A DNA stretch of 64,000 nucleotides from Stercorarius parasiticus. Lineage: Eukaryota; Chordata; Aves; Charadriiformes; Stercorariidae. Under the pieces are notes generated by a model. The model was not told the DNA's origin. It saw nothing but the letters and a program-made list of their open reading frames with translations, and did not search any database. The DNA is taken from positions 113,582 through 177,581 of the forward strand of contig VWZL01001371.1 in assembly GCA_013396915.1 (NCBI GenBank). Direction: 5' to 3'. Position numbers and translations under genes: made by a program. Each line of letters opens with the position of its first letter. The first letter of the stretch is position 1. Shown one piece after another: positions 1-9,965 of the stretch.

Positions 1-156
1 TTCTGTGTGCTTTGTAGTAAGGCCTCCGGCTCTCACTGGTTTACTTCCACTCACAAAACACAGAGGTTTTCTCCTCTGTGACGTTACTAAGTTTAAGCTT
101 TAGCGCTCTTCATAAAACAAACGACCCGGGATAGAAAAACACAAGAACCCGCGGAG
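1..156. other. Flank upstream of the DDX20 exon 1 gap
   Basis: This stretch lies upstream of the single N at 157. Translated in the frame of exon 1 it shows no resemblance to the conserved Gemin3 sequence expected just before the Arg-Cys-Gly-Leu codons, so it is not the missing part of exon 1. It may be 5' UTR, promoter or more distant flank. It contains a TGACGT (half CRE/ATF) motif at 79-84 overlapping the right arm of a short inverted repeat. Whether it is truly next to exon 1 depends on how large the hidden gap is. Confidence 0.5.
59..80. repeat. Perfect 8-bp inverted repeat, 6-nt loop
   Basis: CACAGAGG at 59-66 is the exact reverse complement of CCTCTGTG at 73-80, with TTTTCT between. 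A TGACGT motif starts inside the right arm at 79. It could be a hairpin or a bipartite protein-binding site near the DDX20 promoter, but an 8-bp arm can also arise by chance. Confidence 0.6.
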
Positions 157-157
157 N
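157..157. other. Single N, probable assembly gap inside DDX20 exon 1
   Basis: The only ambiguous base in the window lies where the DDX20 frame is lost. Bases 158-172 encode the end of exon 1 (Gly?-Arg-Cys-Gly-Leu plus the first base of Asp) and are followed by a GTGAGC donor. Bases before the N do not encode the expected DDX20 sequence. The first roughly 95-100 codons of the gene, with the initiator Met and Q motif, are therefore missing, and the N stands for at least about 300 bp, typical of a GC-rich avian first exon that was not sequenced. Confidence 0.8.
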
Positions 158-172
158 GGCGCTGCGGCCTGG
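158..172 (+). CDS. DDX20: DDX20 exon 1, 3' end only
   Basis: Bases 160-171 encode Arg-Cys-Gly-Leu, and base 172 is the first base of an Asp codon completed by AT at 259-260. The donor GTGAGC begins at 173. Everything upstream of 158 in this exon is missing because of the N at 157. Confidence 0.85.
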
Positions 173-3100
173 GTGAGCGTGCGGGCCGGGCGAGGGGCCG
201 GGCGCGGGGCTGGGGGCAGTCTGGGGCCTCCGGTGACCTCTGTGGCGGCTTTTTCTAGATCTCATCGTGCAGGCCAAGTCGGGCACTGGCAAAACCTGCG
301 TGTTCTCCACCATCGCCCTGGACGCGGTGCTGCTGGAGAGCCCCGCCACGCAGGTGAGCTCCGGACCCGGCCTGCTGCTGCTGGCCCGGCCCGCCGTTAC
401 CGGTACGCGGGGAGCGGGGGGGGCGAGGGGACTTTGTGTTGTGAGAGAGAGTCTCTCTTCCTGGGAAAACGGCATTGTCGCCCGTGAGACATAGTGTTTG
501 AAGTCATTGCTACTTGATGCTAAGCTTTAATCTTCAGAAACTTCTGCAGCTTTCAGATATAATCCTTGGCCCTTACAGATTCTGATCCTGGCTCCTACGC
601 GAGAGATTGCGGTGCAGATTCATGCTGTCATCACAACTATTGGAATAAAGATGGAAGGCTTGGAATGCCACGTCTTCATTGGTGGGACTCCTTTGAACCA
701 GGACAAAATCAGACTAAAGAAGTGCCACATCGCAGTTGGCTCCCCAGGTATGGATGAGCTTCATTGTGCTTCAGATACTGTGTGATACTTCACAGTACGA
801 TAAGTGGTGCTTTTGAAATTCGGGTTGGTTTGGGTTGGTTTGTTTGGTGTTCTTTTTTTTTTTTAGTAAAAGGGGATAGTCTCAAAGGCCAGTGCTAAGA
901 GACATTAGATCAGGTATTTTTAGTGACATTTTTCCAAATGTCCAAATGTGACGTTATTCCAAATATGCCTTTTTTTTAAAGTTTCTTAAAAATGATTTTT
1001 AAAGAAATGAGAAAATTAATTGTTAGAACCTTTCAATTAATATTTTTGAAGTTCCTTTTACTTTTTTATTCATATGTAGGTCGAATAAAACAGCTCATAG
1101 AGTTGGACTACTTGAATACAGCCAGTATCCGGCTTTTCATTCTTGATGAAGCAGACAAGCTTCTAGAAGAAGGCAGCTTCCAGGAACAAATCAAGTAAGA
1201 AAAACATTTATCTTGTGCATTTATCAGTCGATTAGATACATAGTTTTTAGTCATTCCCATTTCTTTGTCTCACAGTTGGATTTACTCTTCACTACCAGTC
1301 AATAAACAGATGCTTGCTGTTTCAGCTACTTATCCTGAGTCACTAGCTAATGCTTTGACCAGGTACATGAGAGAGCCGACATTTGTGAGGTTGAATCCTA
1401 CTGATCCAAGTCTCATTGGTAAGTGTAAGTTCATTTATAGTGATGTTATCAATGGATTAGAAAGAGTATACTAAAATGAAATGACGTACCTTTAAAAATT
1501 GTGACTCTCTGTAATTTCCCTCCACAGGTGAGTTGATTAGTTTATGAAGTATTTATTACAAGTGTTGATGTATTTAAAACAGCAGTAATGAATGTAACTT
1601 TCTGGTTTTTCTATCTGTTCAAAAAATATTTCAGTCGTCTAAGAAAAACCTGTCTTGGAGCTTCTTACTTGGCACATGTATACGCTTGTTTAAATTTAAA
1701 GTCTTAGTTTTAGCTGCAGTGACACATGTTGACAGCAGCATAGCACTGTGCATGTTTTTATGGAAACACTTAATCTGATAGTATGTTTGGTTTCATGCTC
1801 AGGGCTGAAGCAGTATTACAAGATTGTGAATTCCCATCCTCTTCCACATAAAACATTTGAGGAAAAAACCCAGCACCTACAGGAGTTGTTCAGCAAGATT
1901 CCATTTAATCAAGCCTTAGTCTTCTCAAATTTGCATAGCAGGTAATAAATTTTGAAATAAAATCTGTAAAATGCATGTTTGAAAGCAGTGGTTTTAATGT
2001 CCAGTCATGGATTAGTTTATGTAGACCTTCAGTGAGGCTTCAAAGCAGTATGCAAATTTCAAATCTGAAATACAGCCAGAGGAATGCAGTATGAAATACT
2101 GAAAATAAAAGAATCCTTTAGCATGAAGGTACCTCATACACTGTTTAGAGTACAGTGAGACCTGATATCCTCTTGTCCTGTTCCATCTGTGAGGTGACTG
2201 TCCTAGACATAAGGATGAAAGTGACAATTTTGGAATTGTCTTGGCTGTAAAGAATAGCTTGTTGATAAATGCATAGGGGGTTTTAGGTCTCTGGTTTTAT
2301 TTACAGTTTTCATTATGTATATTCTGTTAGGGCTCAACATCTAGCTGAAATACTGACATGCAGAGGCTTTCCTGCTGAGTGCATTTCAGGTAAGTCCATT
2401 CAAAACTTCCTGATTCTGATGAAGTTGTGCATAAATGTGACCTAAAATAGGAAAATTAATCTTAAGTCTTGGCTTGCATGGCTTCTGGTTAAATAACCAA
2501 GCATAGCATTTGAATCTTCATAGGTCTTTAGGACTTAAATATTAATTAATCTTTTTACTGAGTAACTTTCCTGTTTTCAAATTTGTTTGAGAGTCATTTT
2601 TATGAATATCCAGATGAGTGCATTGGCTTATCTGTAAAGAGAAAACTACCTTACATTTGCAGGTTGAAGCGGTGTTTGTTTGGAATGAAGATGTTGAATT
2701 TAAATCTTTTTTTATTTCTCGCTTCTCTATAAAAAGTTGATAGCTGGCACCTAGTATTTATTATAAACCTTCCTTTGAATTTTTACTTCAACAGTGTTTT
2801 CCATGATTCATGTGTTTAAATAAAATCTGTCTAAAGTCAGCGTTGTTCACGAGGGCTAAGTACCTACATAATTGATTTCTCTTCAAAATACAAGCAAATT
2901 AATTATTTTTGTAATTAATTTCCTTATTTTCAAGTTTGTCTTGTTTGTTTCTTGTTTGGAACTGATGTTTGAAGAAGTTTCTCTCAGTGTCATCTACAGT
3001 TTTACAAAGCAGAGTTTTCCAGAATTTGAGGGGCAGAAAAATGGAGGATGTAATCTGTTTCTAACTTTTGTCTTTTTAGGCAGCATGAATCAAAATCAAC

Positions 3101-5957
3101 GACTTGATGCTATGGCTAAATTAAAGCAATTCCACTGTAGAGTTCTGATTTCCACAGACTTGGTGAGTTGTGTTCTATAACATACATCAGTATTGTACAT
3201 AAAGTTACTCCAGAGAATTAGGTTTGACTTGGAATTGAATAGAACATAAATGTACTGATAAAGCATGGGACTTGAGCTCTGTGTGTGATTTACATTTGCT
3301 GTGAAACTTAGAAATTGTCCCCTATTCCTCATCTGGTCCAAAAATAGCTTCAAAGTTATCTGTTTCTTTGTAGAAGCTTACAGATATTTCAGAGCAGTAA
3401 TATAGTTTATTTTGGGTAGGAGCTATGGGAAGGAATAGTTTTTCTTTAGTACAGTATGCTCACAATAGTAAGATCCTAAACAACTTTAAATAGAGCAGTG
3501 GTTATGTTTGAGGCATTTAGCTGTTTCATGGTTTCTGTATTTTGATCTTTAGTTGATCGATTGAGGTCCTGTCATGAAAAGATTACTGCATGCTGTCGGG
3601 TTGAATTTCTTGATGCTAGGGGGGAAAAACATACTTGCTTGTATGTCATACATCGAAGGCATAAACGAAATGATCCCTAGTTTTCATGGTCCCAATGCAG
3701 TATGCCTGTTTTACATGTAATACTGTAAACTGGCTGCAAAATTGTAGGTGCTCTATGGTGTATTGTAAAAACTATAAGTTATTATATAAGCACTTACACT
3801 CAAATATATTGTATTTATTTAAAGATCTGTTCAGCTTATTCAATTATCTATTCCCTTCTCTCACTATTTTCTTAAGACATCTCGTGGAATTGATGCTGAA
3901 AAAGTGAATCTGGTTGTCAACCTGGATGTACCTGTAGACTGGGAAACGTACATGCATCGTATTGGCAGAGCTGGGCGCTTTGGTAAAAGCAGTCGTGTGG
4001 ATTTCTTGAGCTTGCACTAGCTTCCCTGGCTCTGGTGAGGTAATGACACTTTCTGTTGTGTATTGCAGGAACTTTAGGCTTATCTGTGACATACTGCTGC
4101 CGTGGAGAGGAAGAAAACACAATGATGAAAATTGCTCAGAAATGTAATCTTCAGCTTCTTCCGCTACCAGGTATGCTCTGTCCTATGAATGCAACTGGTT
4201 TTTTTTTGTTGGTTGTTTTCTTCTTATTCAAACCTTCAGACAAGTCCACAGGGAATTGACATGTACCTTCTCTGCTGAAGTTGCATTAATTTGGTACAGG
4301 TTTTTCATACTCCATGCTAACGACTACTTGTGTAACTGGCGCAGTTGTGCAAAGCAATAGAAAATGAACTGAGTGCATGCCTATGGATAGGGAGAGGAGC
4401 TCTGCATCCAGCTATTGCTTAAGCAACTACCCAACTACTTGGATTTCCAGAAATCTATTATTAAGCCTTTCTCAGGCTGTAAGCTACAGTAGGGGAAGAA
4501 AGGAATAGTTGAAACGGAAGACTTCCTACCCTTGATTTGGCAGAAGCTGTTCTGCTAGAAATCTAGCATTTGCCTTCTTGCATAAGTTCTAATTTTTTAT
4601 TTGGTTAAGTAGGAGATCAAAAATAGGTGACAAGTAGTGCAATGCTGTTTGACTTGATGAACTTTTCAATGCCTTCCATGAAGAAAACGTTCTGGCTATT
4701 TGAGCTCTTTCAAGAATTGAAGTGGCGGGTTTGTAGCCCTTACTTAATGTGTCTTAACATCTTTTCTGCGATTTTGCAAAGCTTTGGTACTTGTTTGAGT
4801 TCTAGAGGGAGGGATGCACTTAATTGAGTGCCTGCTTGTTTCCCTTTTGTGCAGAGCCTATACCCCCTGGAATGATGGATCAATTTGAAGATGGAGAGGT
4901 AGAAGTCAAACCTGTTGTACATACAGGTGCTTCTGTGAATTCTGACACTGTGTGTCTTAGACCAGAGGAACCAGTACTGCAGCCTGTCCAAAATACTTTT
5001 TCAGGGGTACCTCAGCCTCTTTCTAATCTTCCAGGTGGTAATTCTTCTGTAGAAAGGCCAAAAAAGGCTCTAAAGCAAAAGCAGATAAAAAAGTGCACAA
5101 ATCCTGCAAATACAGAAAAAGGTAGCAGAAAACCCCAAACTTCCAGTTGCCACATAGAACAGAGGAGTCAAGTCAAAACTGTCTCCAGAATGGATGGGCA
5201 ACATAACACTCAGTCTCCAGATGAGGAGGCCTTAAAAAAAAATCTTCCCAGAATTCCATGCTTGTCATCTTTCAAAAAACAACAGAACAATCCTTGGAAC
5301 TTCTCAGAGTTTGTTGAAGACTATGAGTATTTCATTAAAGAAGGGTTGGGGAGAGAGGTCGAAATTTTAAGAAGCTATTCAGGCCCAGGAGAACAGTGTG
5401 AGCTCCCCAGAAATGGTGGTGTAGAGTGGAAAGAGGTGGAACAAAACACAGAGATGGTAGTAAATGGTGTTGTGTCTGGTGACAGTGATGGTTCCTACAG
5501 TTCCAGGGCTTCCTCCAAGAGTAGGGAAAACAGCTCATGCTTTGAAGCACTTCCAGGTACACCAGAGAAGAATGCTGTTCCCACAGTGCGTCAGGGTCGT
5601 GCAGACTTCTGTTCTACACCAGACAAACCTCAGGAGCTATCGCAAGTCCCAAAGCAAAATCAAGTGAAAAAGAAAGTTCTGAAACAAAATGCTAAACAAA
5701 AGAAAAGCCATAACCATCAATTCCCTAATTCTTCCATGAGAAAAACTGAAGACGACTGCTCCTGCAGCTCTTGGGATGATGGTGTTCCATATGAGGCGTC
5801 GAGTTACAAAAACTACTGGAAATCTTACTATCAAGCATGGCAAAACTACTATGCTGCAGTGGCTGACTACAGGAAAAGTTACAGACACTTCAACTGGATG
5901 AGTGCCTATCATGTCAACTCAGTCTATCTTCAGGAACTGCTGAAAAGTGGTGACTGA
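158..5957 (+). CDS. DDX20: DDX20 / Gemin3, DEAD-box RNA helicase of the SMN complex (5'-partial)
   Basis: DDX20 is an ATP-dependent DEAD-box helicase and a core member of the SMN-Gemin complex, which loads Sm proteins on spliceosomal snRNAs in the cytoplasm and is found in nuclear gems/Cajal bodies. The coding sequence joins 158-172, 259-353, 579-747, 1080-1194, 1276-1418, 1803-1941, 2331-2389, 3080-3162, 3877-3982, 4069-4170 and 4855-5957. All junctions are GT-AG and in phase. Counting Arg at 160-162 as residue 1, 708 residues are visible. They include motif I AKSGTGKT (10-17), Ia PTRE (42-45), DEAD (115-118), SAT (147-149), motif V TSRGID (273-278) and motif [10 protein letters not shown] (299-306). 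After the core comes a 367-residue Gemin3 tail. The N-terminal approximately 95-100 residues are lost at the N at 157. The match to mammalian DDX20 is from memory of the family, but it is near-identical across the helicase motifs and leaves little doubt. Confidence 0.97.
183..226 (+). other. G-quadruplex-prone G-tract cluster in DDX20 intron 1
   Basis: Seven runs of three or more G lie at 183-185, 188-190, 194-197, 200-202, 206-209, 212-216 and 223-226 on the transcribed (coding) strand, separated by 2-6 bases. This fits the standard G4 folding pattern and fills about half of the 86-bp intron. G-runs are also known intronic splicing enhancers in very short introns. Folding is inferred, not shown. 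Confidence 0.6.
259..353 (+). CDS. DDX20: DDX20 exon 2 (helicase motif I)
   Basis: The exon starts after TTTTCTAG and ends CAG|GTGAGC. It encodes the Walker A motif AKSGTGKT followed by [10 protein letters not shown], the ATP-binding site. It enters in phase after one base of Asp and ends on a complete Gln codon. Confidence 0.97.
579..747 (+). CDS. DDX20: DDX20 exon 3 (motifs Ia, GG, Ib)
   Basis: The exon follows CTTACAG and ends CCAG|GTATGG. It encodes [12 protein letters not shown] (motif Ia), FIGGTP (GG) and VGSP, the start of motif Ib. Motif Ib here is SPGR rather than the common TPGR, as I recall also for mammalian DDX20. Confidence 0.97.
1080..1194 (+). CDS. DDX20: DDX20 exon 4 (DEAD motif)
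   Basis: The exon follows ATATGTAG and ends ATCAA|GTAAGA. It encodes [12 protein letters not shown] and [15 protein letters not shown], which carries the catalytic DEAD box (motif II). Confidence 0.97.
1276..1418 (+). CDS. DDX20: DDX20 exon 5 (SAT motif)
   Basis: The exon follows GTCTCACAG and ends CATTG|GTAAGT. It encodes [11 protein letters not shown] with motif III (SAT), then the linker between the two RecA-like domains. The preceding intron is only 81 bp. Confidence 0.97.
1803..1941 (+). CDS. DDX20: DDX20 exon 6 (start of RecA domain 2)
   Basis: The exon follows CATGCTCAG and ends AGCAG|GTAATA. It encodes [12 protein letters not shown] and [13 protein letters not shown], the motif IV region at the start of the second RecA-like domain. 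Confidence 0.97.
2331..2389 (+). CDS. DDX20: DDX20 exon 7
   Basis: This 59-nt exon follows TTCTGTTAG and ends TTTCAG|GTAAGT. It encodes [19 protein letters not shown] inside RecA domain 2. It is the smallest complete exon of the gene. Confidence 0.96.
3080..3162 (+). CDS. DDX20: DDX20 exon 8
   Basis: The exon follows CTTTTTAG and ends GACTTG|GTGAGT. It encodes [14 protein letters not shown] and CRVLISTDL, leading directly into motif V in the next exon. Confidence 0.97.
3877..3982 (+). CDS. DDX20: DDX20 exon 9 (motifs V and VI)
   Basis: The exon follows TTTTCTTAAG and ends TTTG|GTAAAA. It encodes [17 protein letters not shown] (motif V) and [10 protein letters not shown] (motif VI with the arginine finger). 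The following intron is only 86 bp. Confidence 0.97.
4069..4170 (+). CDS. DDX20: DDX20 exon 10 (end of helicase core)
   Basis: The exon follows GTATTGCAG and ends CCAG|GTATGC. It encodes [16 protein letters not shown] and [13 protein letters not shown], closing the helicase core. Confidence 0.97.
4855..5957 (+). CDS. DDX20: DDX20 exon 11 (Gemin3 C-terminal tail and stop)
   Basis: This 1103-nt terminal exon follows TTTTGTGCAG. It opens with the last two bases of a Glu codon, then [12 protein letters not shown], and ends with TGA at 5955-5957. The open frame can be read back to an ATG at 4824, but that ATG is in the intron and is not a start. The middle is Ser/Lys/Gln-rich and looks poorly conserved. 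Two islands match the family: IPCLSSFK followed by [13 protein letters not shown] (about 5260-5350), and the aromatic terminal block [15 protein letters not shown] (about 5814-5860). In mammals the region C-terminal to the helicase core contacts other SMN-complex proteins. The tail is about 20 residues shorter than the human one as I recall it. Confidence 0.96.
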
Positions 5958-6190
5958 TGTAATGATACTGCTGTTGGGACAGGCTGGTTGGTACAATGAA
6001 TGGACATTATCTGTGCAAAAAACTGCTAGTCTGCAAGTACATGGACAAACATAAACGGACATTGTTAAAGACTGAAGAAAAATCTTGTCTTTTTCATAAG
6101 TGAGCTGTGTCTAGGTAAATGTTTTTACGTGCATTCTGTTGATGGTGTCACAACAAGTTGTTAATAAAAGGAAATGAAAGACAGCTGGAT
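5958..6190 (+). other. DDX20: DDX20 3' UTR
   Basis: This short AT-rich 3' UTR follows the stop codon. The end is inferred from the polyadenylation signal at 6163-6168 and the T/G-rich bases just after it. No ORF or repeat is seen. Confidence 0.7.
6163..6168 (+). terminator. DDX20 polyadenylation signal AATAAA
   Basis: This is a canonical AATAAA 206 bp after the stop codon. It is followed within 30 bases by a GT-containing stretch (CTGGATGTTCAGTTGC). It is the first AATAAA after the stop, so it is the likely cleavage signal. Confidence 0.75.
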
Positions 6191-9100
6191 GTTCAGTTGC
6201 AATCTTTACAATGCAAAGTAAACAAAGGAAGATGAAACGTACATGTACATGTGAGAAATCTCAGTAAGGAGAAAATACAAACCAGCCCCAGTTTTACTTG
6301 CTTGACTTGTCTTCTGTGTGACTTGTGGCTGAAGATGAATTCACTGTAAGACTACGTAGACTGTTGGAGATCATTCCATTTTCTGTAATTCTGTTTAACA
6401 CCAGGCACTGATTATGTACCAGTGGCAGAGTAAAACCTGCATCTCCATGCCTGTATTGCTAATTTAAATCCTGTTAATTAACTTTGTATAAATAACACTT
6501 CTACAGCTAGGTGTATGGCAAGCTGTGCAGTAGAGGATGGTTTAATTATGTAGAAAATGGCAGCAATCATAATTGGTCTGTCCCTCTGGGTGCAGCAATA
6601 TCAGACTTGCCACACTTACAGGAAAGCTTTAATTAGAAATGAAATTAGCTATTAGTACTAAAACTAATTGGTATTTCCTGTTTGGGTTGCACTGCTTTGT
6701 ATGTAGCTGTCCTGAAGCAGAAGAGAGTATTGGCTGGCTTAGGGTGTCGACCCTGTGTTGACTCCGCACTGATTTTGAAACTTCATCCTCTAGCTTTAGT
6801 ATGTTTGGGATCCTAGAGGCAGATTTCATCAGCGAGTTTCTTTGATTTCTCAAAGTTCAACAGAGCAAATATAGTAGTTTTTTTTTTTTCTTGAGCAGAG
6901 TAAGGCTGGATTTCCCTTAGTAAAAGCACTGCTTCCTACCTACTATGAACCGTACTTTGAAGGAGAGCTGCTGCTTTAATTTGGTGAAATGGATGTCTTC
7001 AGGGATGCTTGATTGCTCACCTTCAGCAACTTTCAAATTCATTTTGAGAAATACAATATGTTTTCACTTTGCTTACAGTAGTCACTTGCTGCCTGAGCGT
7101 TCCTAATGTTCTTGCAAAATTCCCTGTGCAAATCCTGTGGTGTCCCTGGCAGCACTTCTGATGTTTCTGTGGAGTGGTTGGCCTAAACTTTATACCGTGC
7201 AATTCAGACTGTCTTCAGTCTGCAGAAGAACTGTACGATTGGTTTAGCTCATGAGCAGCATAGAAATTTAGCGAGCCAGGACGGGTGTCCTGTGCTGGGT
7301 GGGTTTGGGGTTTTCCTGCAGCTGGGGCAATGGTGGCCTCTAGTGGGTGTCAGCCTTTACTGCCAGAGAGAAAGGTGGTCTGCGGGCGCTTCTCTTCAGC
7401 TCTAACTCAGCGGGTGTCAGAGGTCACCTCATAAGTAATCTTAATTTCTGCTTAAAGAATTTTGAAAACTTCATATCCTGCCTCCAAGTGACACTTTCGG
7501 ATATGGTTAATAGGAGATCCGCTCTACTTGTTTGGTGGTTGAGACAAGCTGACCCTATCTGCAATACAGAATACAAGACTTCGGCCTAAATGGAATTGCC
7601 GAGATGAGATTGCCCTTTTAAAGAAAGGGATAAGATGCGCTCTTTAAATATAATAAATATCTTTTTAGGAGAAGTGTTTTTCTTCCTGTACTTTTTTTCC
7701 TGCCTTACTCCCTTTGTGTCACAGCAAATTCCCCCAGGGAGGGGGCTCTCATAGATTTTGTCTGCGTAGTTTGAAAAGGCCAAGATGATACGATTTTGTT
7801 TCCAAGACAAATTTTGTTGCAACTCTTAACGTTCAAAAGGAGAATACTATAAGAGATGCACTTGGATATCTGCATTATTGCTCTCCTGTAACATCTTGGT
7901 CATCTTGCTGTTCTCATTAGTGGTTGCTTAAGTAAGTTATCAGTATTTAAATGCAAACCGAGTGGCTTAAGCCAACACCCAAAGTTCTCCAAAAGAACCT
8001 CCCAGATTTTTTTTAGAAGAAATCTACAGCATCATCTTGGTGTTTGTGGCACATACTCTGTTTAATCCAGATTGGATACATCAGGTACAGCAGTGGCACA
8101 AGACTCAATACTGTAAATGATATACAAGTTTCAACATATGCACTACAATTCCAAAAGAAGACAACAGGAAACTTGGTTCTTCTAGAAAGTTGTTCTCAAA
8201 TGAAGCTACCTGCAGTTGTATACAGTACATTTTGTATCTGTCCTCTGATGTTTGTAAGCAAAGCCCATTTATAGTATGAAAATAGAAAATAATAAGGTTG
8301 AGAGCTTCTTATAACATAAAACTTCTAAAGAAAACACCATTGCATTGGAATGCCTTACTGATTTATCAAAAATATACCATCACACGCATTTTGTAAGATG
8401 CTTCATTGGTCCGAGGAGCCGGCGGGAGCTCCCAGTCATAGTTGCAACAGAACGAAGAGCATTCGATGTGGTTGTTAACTTTGCACCCAGACAGCTGTGT
8501 GACTTCTGTGACTAGCACTAGTTTAAATCAAAATGAAAGGAAACACGTGCACACGTATACACACAAAGTAACAGATTATTGACTGAGAACAAAACTCAGG
8601 AAGGAATTTTCACAAGCTCTTTGTCACCTGGTCTTTTGACTGTTCCACCTGAAGTTTTTCTGGCACAGTTTTTGCATTCTGAGCGTAAGTAGCAGTACTC
8701 TCATATGCTTTCTCAAGAGTTCTCTACGGTCTCTTGTAGGTGTTCATGAATTGAGCTTCAGTTGTTGAAAGAGGAGGTATTAAATCCTCCACAGCTTGTA
8801 TAATTGGCAAAGAGAGGTGAAATGACTTCTTCGAGGTCACTTGGTGATTCATCAAGACAATCAGGAGTAGAACATAGGTTCCTGATGCTAAGTCTCCTAG
8901 CTCTAACCAGTGTGCACGCTACCTTCTGTTTGCTCTTAAAGTTTTAGAAAGATAAAACCATTATGAAGAGTGTTTATGGCATCGTTAAATGTGAAACCTA
9001 AAAACTTGAGCTCTGAAGTCATGTATCTAGTGCAGTTGCTTAAAGTGTTGGAGAAAAAGAATTTTTTTTTTTAAATCAGAATATATTTGATTGGTAAATT

Positions 9101-9540
9101 ATGTGGAAAAGGTGTATTATTCATCGAACTTTAAAAGCAGAATAAAGTCTTCAGTTGAAAGCTGCTGATGTTCGCAAGCCATCCATGAATGCTGACTTTG
9201 TAACTCTGCCATAGTCCGACATAGAAAAAATATTACAGGATCCAAGGGATGTTGCAACCCATAACCTAAATGTGGTTTTTAATTTACTGAATTTGCTTTA
9301 TAATACATGTAAGATACAACATGTTTACAACCTCTTTACTTAAAAAAGCAAAATATTTGAAGAAAGCTTGCTTTCTTTAGCTGGTATTAATCTGATTTTC
9401 ACGTGCACACCTTAAGCTATCTAAACTAGAATGACAGATGCTTGTTTGCAATAGAAATATATTATCAACTTTCAAGTTAAACAAGTAGCATTGACTCAAA
9501 CTTAGTATTTCTAGCCAACTGTAATGAAGGATGTATTTTG
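6191..9540. other. Region between DDX20 and KCND3, no gene seen
   Basis: No reading frame here resembles a protein family and no clear mobile element is present. From about 8280 the sequence becomes AT-rich and CpG-poor, which would suit the far end of a long KCND3 3' UTR on the - strand or simple intergenic DNA. I cannot separate these by eye. Confidence 0.5.
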
Positions 9541-9554
9541 AATTGCCCATTAAC

Positions 9555-9560
9555 TTTATT
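9555..9560 (-). terminator. Candidate KCND3 distal polyadenylation signal
   Basis: TTTATT on the + strand reads AATAAA on the KCND3 strand. It would give a 3' UTR of about 4.6 kb. A second copy lies upstream in transcript order at 9624-9629. Long 3' UTRs are usual for Kv4 genes, so this is plausible, but single hexamers are common by chance in AT-rich DNA. Confidence 0.3.
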
Positions 9561-9623
9561 CAATACTAAAGCCATGTGTGTTACTTAGTTTGCTTTTTCC
9601 TCAGTTCACTTTTAACAATGATA

Positions 9624-9629
9624 TTTATT
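9624..9629 (-). terminator. Candidate KCND3 polyadenylation signal
   Basis: TTTATT on the + strand (AATAAA on the - strand), 64-69 bp before the motif at 9555 in transcript order. Other minus-strand hexamers lie at 10842-10847, 11404-11409 and 12181-12186. Confidence 0.25.
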
Positions 9630-9789
9630 TGACAGACAAAAGTAGTCTCTGGGATAAGAATTTGCTGTAGAAAGTTTTATATTCCTCTTATGCTTGAAGG
9701 CAGCTAACTTAAAATGTGGAAAGGAGAATAATTTAACATGGTGCGAAGGAGTATAATGGCAGCAAGAGAGGAAAAAATAAGGAAAGAAT

Positions 9790-9965
9790 TATGGCTGAAC
9801 AGCAGGGGAAAAATTCTTGATATCGAGATCTATCAGTCTGGAATAAGCTCTCCAGGGAAGCGGTGGGAGTCCTTTCCTTGGAGAATTTTAAATCTAATCT
9901 AGAGAAAGCAATGCAATATATTGCAGTGAAGGATCTTGTGCTAGCAGAGGATGGATTACATTTTC
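9790..9965 (+). mobile_element. Degraded CR1/L3-like LINE 3' fragment
   Basis: The block GAATAAGCTCTCCAGGGAAG with GGTGGGAGTCC, a GGAGAATTTTAAA segment and a later GGATCTTGTGCTAGCAGAGG parallels the classic 3' region of CR1-type LINEs in forward orientation. It has no open frame and is heavily diverged, so it looks old. The boundaries are approximate. Confidence 0.55.

Larger units (their letters stand above)
151..430. promoter_or_regulatory. CpG-rich 5' end of DDX20
   Basis: The sequence from just before the N to about 430 is strongly GC- and CpG-rich, while the rest of the gene is AT-rich. It covers the end of exon 1, the 86-bp intron 1, exon 2 and the start of intron 2. This is the usual pattern of a housekeeping CpG-island promoter. 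The transcription start itself is probably inside the missing sequence at 157. Confidence 0.6.
354..4854 (+). other. DDX20: DDX20 introns 2-10
   Basis: The introns are 354-578, 748-1079, 1195-1275, 1419-1802, 1942-2330, 2390-3079, 3163-3876, 3983-4068 and 4171-4854 (81-714 bp). All are GT-AG and AT-rich with poly-T tracts near many acceptors. I see no repeat element, RNA gene or extra exon in those longer than 300 bp. The compact introns suit a bird gene. Confidence 0.85.

Noticed and set aside
4824..4854. ATG at 4824 as a start of a separate 377-residue protein
   Set aside because: The ATG is inside DDX20 intron 10; the true exon starts at 4855 after a good acceptor and joins exon 10 in phase.
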